Positions 19,536 through 29,275 of a DNA stretch of 64,000 nucleotides are shown in pieces. The stretch's first letter is position 1. Each line of letters opens with the position of its first letter. The translations under genes and the position numbers were made by a program. Source of the stretch: Sphingopyxis sp. BE259 (GTDB taxonomy: Bacteria > Pseudomonadota > Alphaproteobacteria > Sphingomonadales > Sphingomonadaceae); assembly GCF_031457495.1 (NCBI RefSeq), contig NZ_JAVDWM010000001.1, positions 3,088,001-3,152,000 of the forward strand, in the 5' to 3' direction. Below the pieces are notes generated by a model. It had not been told where the DNA came from. It made no database searches and saw nothing but the letters and a program-made list of their open reading frames with translations.

Positions 19536-19609
19536 TGCGACATGGTCGAACCACCCTTGCGCCTCCCGCTTGGCCAGCCCAGATGGACCGGACAGTAGGA
19601 GCGCGCGCC

Positions 19610-20587
19610 ATGAAAGCCATCACCGCCTTCATCGAAAGCCAGGGTGGACCCGAGGTCATCGACTGGCGCGAGGTCACGCTGGACAAGCCCGGCCCCGGCC
19701 AGGTGCTGCTCCGCCAGACGGCGATCGGGCTGAATTACATCGACATCTATCACCGCGACGGCACCTATCCGGTACAACTGCCCGGCGGGCTCGGCCTCGA
19801 AGCCGCCGGGGAAGTAATCGCGGTTGGCGAGGGCGTCCACGGGTTCCGGCCCGGCGACCGCGCCGCGACCTTTGGCCCCGAACGCACCGCCTATGCCAGC
19901 GCGAGGTTGGTCACCGCGGCGTCGCTGTTCAAGCTCCCTCCCGCGATCGACGACGACACCGCTGCGGCGGCGCTGCTCAAGGCCTGCACGGTCGAAATGC
20001 TGGTCGAACGTTGCGCCAAGGTCGAGGCGGGTTGGCCGGTGCTGGTCCATGCCGCGGCAGGCGGGGTCGGCCTGATCCTGACCCAATGGCTGAAAGCGAT
20101 CGGCGCGACGGTGATCGGCACCGTCAGCACCGAGACAAAGGCGCAAGCGGCGCGCGAGGCGGGCGCCGACCATGTGCTGATGTACAAAAGCGATGACGTC
20201 GCCGCGCACGTCCGCGAAATCACCGACGGTCAGGGCGTTCCGGTGACGTTCGACGGTATCGGCATGGCGACATGGGACGTATCGTTGAAAGCCACCGCGC
20301 GGCGCGGGCTGATCGTCAGCTATGGCAATGCGGGTGGACCGGTGACCGGGGTGAATTTGGGCGTGCTCGCGCAGCACGGCTCGCAGTTCGTGACCCGACC
20401 GACCTTGTTCGACTATTACCTCCATGCCGGCGAGCGCGCTGCGGGCGCGGCGCGGGTGTTCGAGATGATCGAAAGCGGCGCGGTGAGGATTACCGTCGGC
20501 CAGCGTTACGGGTTGCAGGATGCGGCAAGGGCGCATGCCGATCTGGAAGCGGGACGGACGACCGGGTCGACGTTGCTGATTCCCTAG
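19610..20587 (+). CDS. qorA: NADPH:quinone oxidoreductase (zeta-crystallin type)
   Basis: 325 residues of the zinc-free medium-chain dehydrogenase family. Signs are LLRQTAIGLNYIDIYHRDG near residue 35, LGLEAAGEVIAVG near 65 and the NADPH site VHAAAGGVGLILTQWLKAIG near 148. No zinc-binding Cys cluster is seen. It reduces quinones with one electron or double bonds of enones in the cytoplasm. The start at 19610 follows AGTAGGAG upstream. Confidence 0.9.
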   Translation: MKAITAFIESQGGPEVIDWREVTLDKPGPGQVLLRQTAIGLNYIDIYHRDGTYPVQLPGGLGLEAAGEVIAVGEGVHGFRPGDRAATFGPERTAYASARLVTAASLFKLPPAIDDDTAAAALLKACTVEMLVERCAKVEAGWPVLVHAAAGGVGLILTQWLKAIGATVIGTVSTETKAQAAREAGADHVLMYKSDDVAAHVREITDGQGVPVTFDGIGMATWDVSLKATARRGLIVSYGNAGGPVTGVNLGVLAQHGSQFVTRPTLFDYYLHAGERAAGAARVFEMIESGAVRITVGQRYGLQDAARAHADLEAGRTTGSTLLIP

Positions 20588-20608
20588 ACTTTAGCACGTG
20601 ACCCCAGT

Positions 20609-20692
20609 TCCCGTTCGTGTCGAGCGAAGTCGAGACACCCGTCGTCGGCTCATGTCTTCACGGCATCTCGACTTCGCTCGATGCGAACGGAA
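20609..20692. repeat. Intergenic inverted repeat, TCGAGCGAAGTCGAGA family
   Basis: Arms CCGTTCGTGTCGAGCGAAG and CTTCGCTCGATGCGAACGG with three to four mismatches; lies between the convergent ends of qorA and fghA. Same family as 8719. Confidence 0.88.
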
Positions 20693-20701
20693 ATTAATAA
20701 C

Positions 20702-21550
20702 TTAGGCGTTTAGCCTCTCCGCATGCCATCCCACATGCTCGGCCAGAAAGGTCGAGATGAAATAATAGCTGTGGTCATAGCCCGGCTGCATCCGGATCTC
20801 GGCCTTCTGCCCCGCCAATTCGCATGCTTCGACCAGCAAATGCGTTTTCAACTGCTCGGCCAGGAAATTGTCGGCTTCCCCCTGATCGACCAGCAAATCG
20901 GCGACCCGCGACCCGCCCGCGATCAGCGCACACGCGTCATACGCCGCCCACGCTTCACGATCGGCGCCCAGATAATTGCCGAGCGCCTTTTCGCCCCACG
21001 CACATTGCAGCGGCGCGACAATCGGCGAAAAGGCCGACACCGACCTGAAGCGATCAGGCGTTCGCAGCGCCACGGTCAGTGCGCCATGGCCGCCCATCGA
21101 ATGGCCGGTAATCCCCTGCCGCGTCATGTCGGCCGCAGCAAACTCGCGCAGGATCAGCGATGGCAGTTCGTCCTCGATATAGGATCGCATCCGGTAATGC
21201 GCCGCCCAAGGTTCCTCGGTCGCATCGACATAAAATCCCGCACCTAGCCCGAAATCCCAAGCACCTTCGGGATCGTCAGGAACGCCGTCTCCGCGCGGGC
21301 TGGTGTCGGGGGCGACGAAAATCACGCCATGCTGCGCGCAGGCAGCGCGATATTCGCCCTTTTCCATCACATTGGCGTGGGTGCAGGTCAGCCCCGACAG
21401 ATACCAGAGCACCGGCAGCTTGGCGCCGGGTTCATGGTCGGGGACAAAGACCGCGAAACTCATGTCAGTGCCCGTGGTGGTGCTGGCGTGCTTGTACACG
21501 GCCTGCGTCCCGCCATGGCTGCGAACGGTCGATAGCGTCTCTAAAGTCAT
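20702..21550 (-). CDS. fghA: S-formylglutathione hydrolase
   Basis: 282 residues of the esterase-D family. The nucleophile is Ser in ITGHSMGGHGAL near residue 147; the acid and the base are in LVDQGEADNF and QPGYDHSYYF. LPVLWYLSGLTCTHANVMEK is the conserved oxyanion region. It splits S-formylglutathione to formate and glutathione, the second step of formaldehyde detoxification. The first step is encoded 2 kb upstream on the same strand at 23499. It overlaps the deacylase gene by four bases. Confidence 0.95.
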   Translation of the reverse strand: MTLETLSTVRSHGGTQAVYKHASTTTGTDMSFAVFVPDHEPGAKLPVLWYLSGLTCTHANVMEKGEYRAACAQHGVIFVAPDTSPRGDGVPDDPEGAWDFGLGAGFYVDATEEPWAAHYRMRSYIEDELPSLILREFAAADMTRQGITGHSMGGHGALTVALRTPDRFRSVSAFSPIVAPLQCAWGEKALGNYLGADREAWAAYDACALIAGGSRVADLLVDQGEADNFLAEQLKTHLLVEACELAGQKAEIRMQPGYDHSYYFISTFLAEHVGWHAERLNA

Positions 21551-22050
21551 GAATTGTCCTGAACGGGGATGGCGGCGATCAGCGGATCATGCCCCCAATG
21601 GCGCAGCAGGTCCAGTATCGCCCCGCCCGCCAGTGCCAGCGTTGCGGTGTTGCGCAGCGGGTGGACGCCCACGCGATCAGCGGCGGCCAACGCGGCGTCG
21701 AGGATGACGGTGATGCTGCCCGGCGGCGCATTGATCGCCGCCAGCGGCGTCACCGATCCCGGCGCGACGCTCAGTAAACGCGCCATGTCATCGGCCTTGC
21801 CAAAGCTCACCCGCTTGCTGCCGATCGCGGCGGGCAGCGCCTTCAGGTCGACGCGCGCCGCCGACGGCACGGTGACCAGCCAGAAAGCGCCGTCCTTATC
21901 CTTCAGAAACAGGTTCTTGGTATGCGCGCCCGGGATCGCGGCATTAACCTCTTCGCTCTCGGCGACGGTGAACACCGCGTCATGCTCGTGCGCGGCGAAC
22001 GGAATTCCCAGCGCCTTCAGGTCCGCCAGCAGTCCCGCTTCGCCGCGCAT
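21547..22050 (-). CDS. ProXp/YbaK-type aminoacyl-tRNA trans-editing deacylase
   Basis: 167 residues of the PrdX branch. Signs are HTKNLFLKDKDGAFWLVTVP near residue 43, the lysine-bearing core, and GSVTPLAAINAP near 100, the GxxxP loop. These free-standing domains hydrolyse mischarged Ala- or Ser-type tRNAs of the Pro system. It stands alone with no prolyl-tRNA synthetase nearby but lies inside the formaldehyde cluster, overlapping fghA as ATGA. Confidence 0.85.
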   Translation of the reverse strand: MRGEAGLLADLKALGIPFAAHEHDAVFTVAESEEVNAAIPGAHTKNLFLKDKDGAFWLVTVPSAARVDLKALPAAIGSKRVSFGKADDMARLLSVAPGSVTPLAAINAPPGSITVILDAALAAADRVGVHPLRNTATLALAGGAILDLLRHWGHDPLIAAIPVQDNS

Positions 22051-22064
22051 GATCTATCGGTCGT

Positions 22065-22442
22065 TTACAGGCGCTTCAGTGCACACAGCTTGTTGCCGTC
22101 GGGGTCGCGCAGATAAGCGAGGTAGAGCTGACCAAAGCCGCCTTGGCGGATGCCCGGCGGGTCTTCGATGCTGGTGCCGCCCGCGGCAACGCCGGCGTCG
22201 TGCCACGCATTGGCCTGCGCCTCGTCGTCCATCGCGAAACCGATCGTGCAGCCATTGCCCGCGGTCGCCGGCTGGCCGTCGATCGGCGGCGTTACCAGGA
22301 ACAGCCCGCCATTGTGCATATAGATCAGACGGCCCTTGTCGTCCTGGATCCCCGGCTTGCCGCCAATCGCCTGAAAGGTCGCATCATAGAATGTCTTGGC
22401 TTTGGCCACGTCGTTCGTGCCGACCATATTGTGACTGTACAT
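22065..22442 (-). CDS. VOC/glyoxalase-like protein
   Basis: 125 residues with the usual two beta-alpha-beta-beta-beta modules: MYSHNMVGTNDVAKAKTFYD at the start and DPDGNKLCAL at the end, the C-terminal acidic metal-ligand region. Metal-dependent lyase or dioxygenase family; substrate unknown. Its place between purU and the deacylase, in an operon for formaldehyde handling, makes a detoxification role likely. Confidence 0.85.
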   Translation of the reverse strand: MYSHNMVGTNDVAKAKTFYDATFQAIGGKPGIQDDKGRLIYMHNGGLFLVTPPIDGQPATAGNGCTIGFAMDDEAQANAWHDAGVAAGGTSIEDPPGIRQGGFGQLYLAYLRDPDGNKLCALKRL

Positions 22443-22493
22443 CGCTCTCTCCTTTTTTCGTTGCGAATCGATACCGATCTTGTGCCAGCCTTG

Positions 22494-23354
22494 TCAGCGG
22501 AAAACCACCGTCTTGCGGCCGTCGATCAGCACGCGTTGTTCGGCGACCCAGCGCACCGCTTTCGCCAGCACCTGCGCCTCGACGTCGCGGCCGATGCGGA
22601 TCAGATCCTCGACGCTGTCGCGGTGATCGACACGCTCGACCGCCTGTTCGATGATCGGGCCTTCGTCGAGGTCGCTGGTCACGAAATGCGCCGTCGCGCC
22701 GATCAGCTTGACCCCGCGCTCCTGCGCGCGGTGATAGGGTTTGGCGCCCTTGAACCCGGGCAGGAAGCTGTGGTGGATATTGATGCAGCGCCCCGCGAGT
22801 TTCCCCGACATATCCTGCGACAACACCTGCATATAGCGCGCCAGCACCAGATAGTCGGCGCCGCTGCGCGCCATCAGGTCGAGGATGCGTTCTTCCTGTT
22901 CGGCGCGATTGGCGTCGCTGACCGGGAAATGGTGGAACGGCACCCCATGCCATTCGCTCAGCCGCCGCTGATGTTCATGGTTCGACACGACCGCCACGAT
23001 ATCGATCGCCAGATTGCCGGTCGACCAGCGGTGGAGCAGGTCATTGAGGCAATGGCTGCCCTGCGACACCGCGATGACAAAGCGCGGTTTGGCGGCGCTG
23101 TCGCTGATCCGCGCGTCCATCGCGAAACGCTCGACGATCGGCACGAACGCCGCCTGTACGCCCGCCAGCCCCTCGGGGAAGCGCGGCCCGGCGCCGCGAA
23201 AGGCGACACGCATGAAGAAACGCCCCGAATCGAGGTCGGCATATTGCTGGCTGTCGAGGATGAAGCCGTCGCGCTCCGCGAGCAGTCCGGTGACGGCAGC
23301 CACGATGCCGACCGCGTCGACGCAGCTGAAGGTCAGGACATATGGTCCAGTCAA
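22494..23354 (-). CDS. purU: Formyltetrahydrofolate deformylase
   Basis: 286 residues. An ACT domain at 1-85 (YVLTFSCVDAVGIVAAVTGLL) is followed by a formyltransferase domain with NIHHSFLPGFKGAKPY near residue 193 and TSDLDEGPIIEQ near 230, which hold the catalytic Asn, His and Asp. It releases formate from 10-formyl-THF. In this operon it would link formaldehyde-derived one-carbon units to formate. Gene length is normal for the family. Confidence 0.95.
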   Translation of the reverse strand: MTGPYVLTFSCVDAVGIVAAVTGLLAERDGFILDSQQYADLDSGRFFMRVAFRGAGPRFPEGLAGVQAAFVPIVERFAMDARISDSAAKPRFVIAVSQGSHCLNDLLHRWSTGNLAIDIVAVVSNHEHQRRLSEWHGVPFHHFPVSDANRAEQEERILDLMARSGADYLVLARYMQVLSQDMSGKLAGRCINIHHSFLPGFKGAKPYHRAQERGVKLIGATAHFVTSDLDEGPIIEQAVERVDHRDSVEDLIRIGRDVEAQVLAKAVRWVAEQRVLIDGRKTVVFR

Positions 23355-23394
23355 ATCGTCACTCCCTCTTGAACGGAAGGATCATCCTCAAAGC

Positions 23395-23483
23395 CCGCTC
23401 GTGCTGAGCCTGTCGAAGCACCGTTCTTCCCCTCGCCGCCGCATGAAGGAAGAACGGCCCTTCGACAAGCTCAGGGCGAACGG
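23395..23483. repeat. Intergenic inverted repeat, short CCTGTCGAAG variant
   Basis: Starts CCCGCTCGTGCTGAGCCTGT and ends ACAAGCTCAGGGCGAACGG, with inner arms CCGTTCTTCC...GGAAGAACGG. Shorter than, but related at both ends to, the elements at 39050 and 47929. Confidence 0.82.
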
Positions 23484-23498
23484 ATCATAAGTATTAGA

Positions 23499-24611
23499 TC
23501 AGAAGACGACGACGCTGCGGATGCTTTCCCCCGCATGCATCAAATCGAACCCCTTGTTGATCTCCTCGAGCCCCATGACATGGGTGATCATCGGGTCGAT
23601 CTCGATCTTGCCGGTCATGTACATGTCGACGATCTTCGGCACGTCGGTGCGGCCCTTGGCGCCGCCGAACGCGGTGCCGCGCCAGTTGCGCCCGGTGACA
23701 AGCTGGAACGGCCGCGTCGCGATTTCCTTGCCCGCCTCGGCGACGCCGATGATGATCGACGTGCCCCAGCCGCGGTGACAGGCTTCCAATGCGGTGCGCA
23801 TCACTTCGGTGTTGCCCGTGGCATCGAAGGTATAGTCGGCGCCGCCGTCGGTCAGCTGGACGATCGCGGCAACCGTGTCTTCGCGGCTCATGCCTTTGGT
23901 GTTGAGGAAGTCGGTCATCCCGAACTTGCGGCCCCATTCCTCGCGATCGGGATTGATGTCGACGCCGATGATCTGCTTCGCCCCCGCGAGGCGCGCGCCC
24001 TGGATTACGTTGAGCCCGATACCGCCGAGGCCGAAGACGACGACATTGTCGCCGACCTGCACCTTGGCAGTGTGAATCACTGCCCCAACCCCCGTGGTTA
24101 CGCCGCAGCCGATGTAACAGCTCGACTGGAACGGCGCGTCTTCGCGAATTTTCGCGACCGCGATCTCGGGCAATACGGTGAAGTTCGAGAAGGTCGAGCA
24201 GCCCATATAATGGAAGATCGGCTGACCCTTGTAGCTGAACCGCGTCGTGCCGTCGGGCATCAACCCCTTTCCTTGGGTAGCGCGGATCGCGGTGCACAGG
24301 TTGGTCTTGCCCGACAGGCAGCTTTTGCACTGGCGGCATTCGGGGGTGTAGAGCGGGATCACATGGTCGCCGGGGGCGACGCTGGTCACACCCGCGCCGA
24401 CTTCGCGCACCACGCCCGCGCCCTCATGCCCCAGCACGCTCGGAAATATGCCCTCGCTGTCGAAACCGTCGAGCGTATAGGCATCGGTGTGGCAGATGCC
24501 CGTCGCCATGATCTCGACCAGCACCTCGCCCGCCTTCGGGCCTTCGAGGTCGAGTTCGACGATTTCGAGCGGCTTCTTCGCTTCGAACGCAACGGCGGCA
24601 CGGGTCTTCAT
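23499..24611 (-). CDS. frmA: S-(hydroxymethyl)glutathione dehydrogenase (class III ADH)
   Basis: 370 residues. Zinc ligands are in GICHTD near residue 44 and GHEGAGVV near 65; the structural zinc site is [17 protein letters not shown] at about 91-108; the NAD motif is [20 protein letters not shown] near 190. It oxidises S-hydroxymethylglutathione from formaldehyde to S-formylglutathione, the substrate of FghA at 20702. Start at 24611 because [19 protein letters not shown] is the family N-terminus. About 130 bases and a repeat separate it from purU. Confidence 0.96.
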   Translation of the reverse strand: MKTRAAVAFEAKKPLEIVELDLEGPKAGEVLVEIMATGICHTDAYTLDGFDSEGIFPSVLGHEGAGVVREVGAGVTSVAPGDHVIPLYTPECRQCKSCLSGKTNLCTAIRATQGKGLMPDGTTRFSYKGQPIFHYMGCSTFSNFTVLPEIAVAKIREDAPFQSSCYIGCGVTTGVGAVIHTAKVQVGDNVVVFGLGGIGLNVIQGARLAGAKQIIGVDINPDREEWGRKFGMTDFLNTKGMSREDTVAAIVQLTDGGADYTFDATGNTEVMRTALEACHRGWGTSIIIGVAEAGKEIATRPFQLVTGRNWRGTAFGGAKGRTDVPKIVDMYMTGKIEIDPMITHVMGLEEINKGFDLMHAGESIRSVVVF

Positions 24612-24676
24612 GGGCGGGTCTCCTTCTCGGGCGCTCCCAATCAGGCAAATGGGGCGGCAATGCAAGATGCTCCCGA

Positions 24677-24810
24677 TCCTCCCTGTCGCGCAGCGATGGG
24701 GAGGTGGCAGCGCGAAGCGCTGACGGAGGGGCAATAACGCAACGTCGCCGCCCCTCCACCACGCCCTGCGGGCGCGGTCCCCCTCCCCATGGCTTCGCCA
24801 CAGGGAGGAT
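24677..24810. repeat. Long intergenic inverted repeat, ATCCTCCCTGTCGCGCAGCG family
   Basis: Outer arms ATCCTCCCTGTCGC and its near-complement CACAGGGAGGAT, inner hairpins GGCAGCGCGAAGCGCTG and CCACGCCCTGCGGGCG. A sister copy at 26621 has the same plan with changes in the loops. Confidence 0.9.
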
Positions 24811-24826
24811 TGGCTCAGTGCTTCGC

Positions 24827-24960
24827 CCTAAAGCCACAAAAGCCCCGCATGCGCGCATCGATTTTGTGTCCTTTGTGGCTTTAGCGGCTAGGGCGTCGGT
24901 CCTTAAGGAGACAAAAGATACGGACGCATCGCGCAAAACTGTCTCCTTTGTCGCCTTAAG
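24827..24960. repeat. Two successive diverged inverted repeats around TTTGT(G/C)GC(C/T)TTA
   Basis: First pair: CTAAAGCCACAAA (24828-) and TTTGTGGCTTTAG (24872-24884), perfect 13-base arms. Second pair: CTTAAGGAGACAAA (24902-) and TTTGTCGCCTTAAG (24947-24960), one mismatch. The two pairs resemble each other, so this looks like a duplicated, decaying element. No coding sequence is convincing here. Part of a 559-base spacer (24612-25170). Confidence 0.65.
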
Positions 24961-25084
24961 ACAGGCGCGAATATCGGCGAAATCAAAGAGCCGGACCGCA
25001 GGCTGGCACAGCGAAATAATGTAGGAAAGCCCGATCTGCCGACACGCTCCCCTATTTCGTAACCCTCGAACGAGACACGTGGCT

Positions 25085-25152
25085 CGTTCGACTTGATCCG
25101 GGGTCCATGACTTCAGCGCCGCCGTGGATCCCGGATCAAGTCCGGGATGACG
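25085..25152. repeat. Short copy of the GGATCAAGTCCGGGATGACG family
   Basis: ACTTGATCCGGGGTCCATGA and GGATCCCGGATCAAGTCCGG form arms; the left end has lost the usual CGTCACCCC and instead abuts the small dyad TCGAACGAG...CTCGTTCGA at 25066-25091. Confidence 0.82.
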
Positions 25153-25170
25153 ATGACGGAACCGTGGTGA

Positions 25171-26550
<1,380 letters not shown>

Positions 26551-26620
26551 GGCGGCGCTATAGGGGCGGCGGCGTCGTGACGATAGATACCCGTTCAAAT
26601 TTCGTTACGGCATTGGGGGT

Positions 26621-26755
26621 ATCCTCCCTGTCGCGCAGCGATGGGGAGGTGGCAGCGCGAAGCGCTGACGGAGGGGCTTTGGCGCCACGTCGCCGCCCCT
26701 CCACCATCGCCTGCGGCGACGGTCCCCCTCCCCACGGCTACGCCGCAGGGAGGAT
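26621..26755. repeat. Second copy of the ATCCTCCCTGTCGCGCAGCG family
   Basis: Same architecture as 24677: outer arms ATCCTCCCTGTCGCG and CGCAGGGAGGAT, inner GGCAGCGCGAAGCGCTG. Lies between sodB end and sdaA start. Confidence 0.9.
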
Positions 26756-26762
26756 ATTCAGG

Positions 26763-27377
26763 TCAGGCCGGATAGGTCCAAGTCGCCTCGCGGGCGAAAT
26801 TCTCCGCCGCGAAATCCCAGTTGAGCAGCTCATCCACCACTGCATCGACATAAGCGGGGCGCAGATTCTTGCGGTCGATATAATAGGCATGTTCCCACAC
26901 ATCGATGACGACCAGCGGCTTGATGCCGAGGGTCAGCTCGGTACCCGCGTCATGCGTATCGGTCACCGACAGCGTGCCGTCGCGCGACACCAGCCAGGCC
27001 CAGCCCGATGCGAAATGGTTGACCGCGGTTTCCTTGAGCTTCTTTTTCAGATCGTCGAGCGACCCGAAATCGCGGGTGATCGCGGCGAGCAGGTCGCCTT
27101 CGGGGGCGGTTTTTTCAGGGCTCAGGCTGTGCCAGTAAAAGGCGTGGTTCCATGACTGGGCGGCGTTGTTGAACAATCCCTTGTTGCCCGCGCCCTCGGC
27201 ATGATGGACGATTTCCTCTAGCGGCTTGTCAGCCAGCTCGGTGCCGGTGATCGCCGCGTTGACCTTGTCGACATAAGCCTTGTGATGCTTGCCATGATGC
27301 GTCGCCAGCGTATCGGCCGAAATATGCGGCTCCAGCGCATCCTGAGCGTAGGGCAGGGGTGGATGGGCGATCGTCAT
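26763..27377 (-). CDS. sodB: Iron/manganese superoxide dismutase
   Basis: 204 residues. Metal ligands: His in LATHHGKHHKAYVDKVN near residue 27, His in QSWNHAFYWHSL near 74, and Asp/His in VIDVWEHAYYIDRKN near 160. The features fit the Fe-dependent cytoplasmic form. The ATG at 27377 is preferred because GGAG lies nine bases upstream; the ATG at 27389 lies within that ribosome site. Confidence 0.94.
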   Translation of the reverse strand: MTIAHPPLPYAQDALEPHISADTLATHHGKHHKAYVDKVNAAITGTELADKPLEEIVHHAEGAGNKGLFNNAAQSWNHAFYWHSLSPEKTAPEGDLLAAITRDFGSLDDLKKKLKETAVNHFASGWAWLVSRDGTLSVTDTHDAGTELTLGIKPLVVIDVWEHAYYIDRKNLRPAYVDAVVDELLNWDFAAENFAREATWTYPA

Positions 27378-27520
27378 GGCAGTCTCCATTGTTTTTTCAG
27401 AGGGGATGAGGGGTTAAACTCGGTATCGCGGGAGCGGGTTGCAAGGCTGAGATGGTGAATTTTCTCGGTCTAATCGATCAATTGACCATCTTCGCCACTT
27501 TGAGCCGACCTATTCATTTT

Positions 27521-27593
27521 CGTCATCCCGGACTTGATCCGGGATCGATTGCGGCGCTGGAAGAATGGATCCCGGATCAAGTCCGGGATGACG
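27521..27593. repeat. GGATCAAGTCCGGGATGACG family copy
   Basis: CGTCATCCCGGACTTGATCC and GGATCAAGTCCGGGATGACG, perfect 20-base outer arms, loop with GCGGCGCTGGAAGAATG. Ends 12 bases before the ligase stop and may end its transcription. Confidence 0.92.
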
Positions 27594-27604
27594 AGACAGG
27601 CAAG

Positions 27605-29275
27605 CTACGTCACCATTGCCAACAATGCCGCGATGCGATCCGCCTCCTCGGCGGGCTTGTCGCGGCGGATGCGCGAGATGCGAGGGAAGCGCATCGCCAA
27701 CCCCGACTTGTGGCGCTTCGAAGCGTGAATCGAATCGAAAGCCACCTCCAGCACCAGCGATTTTTCCACTTCGCGCACCGGGCCGAAGCGGTTCAGCGTG
27801 TTGTCGCGCACGAATTTGTCGAGCCACTTCAATTCCTCGTCGGTGAACCCCGAATAGGCTTTGCCGACGGGCAACAATTCACCGTCGTCGCTCCAGCACC
27901 CGAAGGTGTAGTCCGAATAGAAGCTGGCGCGCCGCCCATTGCCGCGTTGGGCATACATCATCACGCAATCGGCGGTCAGCGGGTCGCGCTTCCACTTATA
28001 CCACAGCCCGGCCCGGCGGCCCGCGACATAGGGCGCATCGCGGCGCTTGAGCATCACCCCCTCGATCGCCGCATCGCGCGCACCCGCGCGGCGGGTCGCA
28101 AGGTCGTCGAAATCCTTGGCGTCGATCACTTGCGACAGGTCGAAATGGCTATCGGCGAGGTGCGGTACGAACGTCTCCAACTGCCGCCGCCGTTCGGTCC
28201 AAGGCAGAAGGCGCAGATCGTTGCCGTCAACCGCAAGCAGGTCATAAACACGCACGAACGCTGGGGATTCAGCGAGCATTTTCTTCGACACCGTCTTGCG
28301 CCCGAGCCGCTGTTGCAGCGCATTGAAACTCGCCGCCTCTCCCCCCTGAGCATCGCCGCGGACGAGCAGTTCGCCGTCGATAACCGCGTCCTGATCGAAC
28401 GCCGCGACCAGCTCGGGGAAGGCCGCGCTGATCTCTTCGCCGCCGCGGCTGTAGATGCGCGTCTCGCTGCCACCCCGCACGATCTGGACCCGGATGCCGT
28501 CCCATTTCCACTCGGCGGCATAGTCGGCGAGATCGACGGTGCCATCCTCCAGCGGATGAGCGAGCATGAAGGGGCGGAAGAAGGCGACATCGGCGAGGTC
28601 GGGCCGCTCCGCCCTGCCCTCGCCCCACGCCAACAGCGGCGCATAGGGCGGCGGTATTGCGTGCCACAGCTCCTCGACATCGTCGACAGGCACGTCGAAC
28701 GCCTGCGCGAACGCCTGTTTCGCCAGCCGCGCCGACACCCCGACGCGCATCCCGCCAAGCGCCAGCTTGAGCAGCGCATAACGCCCGTCGACATCGAGCC
28801 GGTCGAGCAGGTCCGCGAGGATCGCGGGGGCGGTGGCGCGGGTGGCAGCGGATAGGGCGTCAACCGCTTCGGATATGGTCAACGAATTCCGCTCGTCCTG
28901 AGCAGCCCCTGAGCTTGTCGAAGGGGCATCTCGAAGGACAGCTGCAGGTGGTTCGAGACGCGCCGTCGCCGGGCTCAGTCGCTCCTCACCACGAACGGAT
29001 GGGGGGTCCGGCCACAACAACGCTGCGGTCTCCGCCGTGTCCCCCACAAAATGGCGCGACAGCCGGAACAGTTCCTCATCCACCCGCGTCGCCAGCAACG
29101 CCCGCACCATCGCCGATTTCACCGCCGGAAAGTCCAGACTTTCGGTCAGTGCCGCAATCGCCCAGCCGCGGTCGGGATCGGGGGTATGCTTCAGATAATC
29201 GGCGATCAACGCCAGCTTCGAATTGCGCGACCGCGTGTAGATCAGCCGGTCGATCAGGGCGGCAAAGGCTTTCAC
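27605..29275 (-). CDS. ATP-dependent DNA ligase with repeat-derived insert
   Basis: 556 residues. The N-terminal ligase DNA-binding domain spans about 1-190; the nucleotidyltransferase active site is AEWKWDGIRVQ (Lys is the adenylated residue), followed by DGELL, EGVMLKRRDAPY and GLWYKWKRDP; the OB domain ends the protein. Together with a neighbouring ligase-associated exonuclease this is the LigB-like 'cisternal' repair ligase class. GTG start at 29275 overlaps the exonuclease stop (GTGA). Odd: residues 93-130 (rich in Pro, Arg, Ser) are encoded by a 110-base copy of an intergenic repeat, in an otherwise variable linker. The frame stays open, so the gene may still be active. Confidence 0.92.
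   Translation of the reverse strand: MKAFAALIDRLIYTRSRNSKLALIADYLKHTPDPDRGWAIAALTESLDFPAVKSAMVRALLATRVDEELFRLSRHFVGDTAETAALLWPDPPSVRGEERLSPATARLEPPAAVLRDAPSTSSGAAQDERNSLTISEAVDALSAATRATAPAILADLLDRLDVDGRYALLKLALGGMRVGVSARLAKQAFAQAFDVPVDDVEELWHAIPPPYAPLLAWGEGRAERPDLADVAFFRPFMLAHPLEDGTVDLADYAAEWKWDGIRVQIVRGGSETRIYSRGGEEISAAFPELVAAFDQDAVIDGELLVRGDAQGGEAASFNALQQRLGRKTVSKKMLAESPAFVRVYDLLAVDGNDLRLLPWTERRRQLETFVPHLADSHFDLSQVIDAKDFDDLATRRAGARDAAIEGVMLKRRDAPYVAGRRAGLWYKWKRDPLTADCVMMYAQRGNGRRASFYSDYTFGCWSDDGELLPVGKAYSGFTDEELKWLDKFVRDNTLNRFGPVREVEKSLVLEVAFDSIHASKRHKSGLAMRFPRISRIRRDKPAEEADRIAALLAMVT
28889..28998. repeat. Dispersed CGTCCTGAG repeat inside the ligase gene
   Basis: CCGCTCGTCCTGAG and CACCACGAACGG mark the ends; GAGCTTGTCGAAG and CATCTCGAAGGAC match the repeats at 39050 and 47929. 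At 110 bases it is somewhat shorter than those (118). It is coding, in the ligase minus-strand frame. Confidence 0.85.

Noticed and set aside
17534..20536. A 1000-codon open frame on the minus strand opposite the helicase and qorA genes
   Set aside because: It lacks any family motif, runs antisense to two well-supported genes, and long antisense frames are expected at this GC content and codon use.
24704..25024. A 106-codon plus-strand frame in the sdaA-frmA spacer
   Set aside because: It is made of repeat sequence on the left and the inverted-repeat pair on the right, with no ribosome site or family match.
25059..25064. A second GTAACC that could be a SigF -35 box
   Set aside because: No CGAA at 16 bases and no gene follows on that strand in the right distance.
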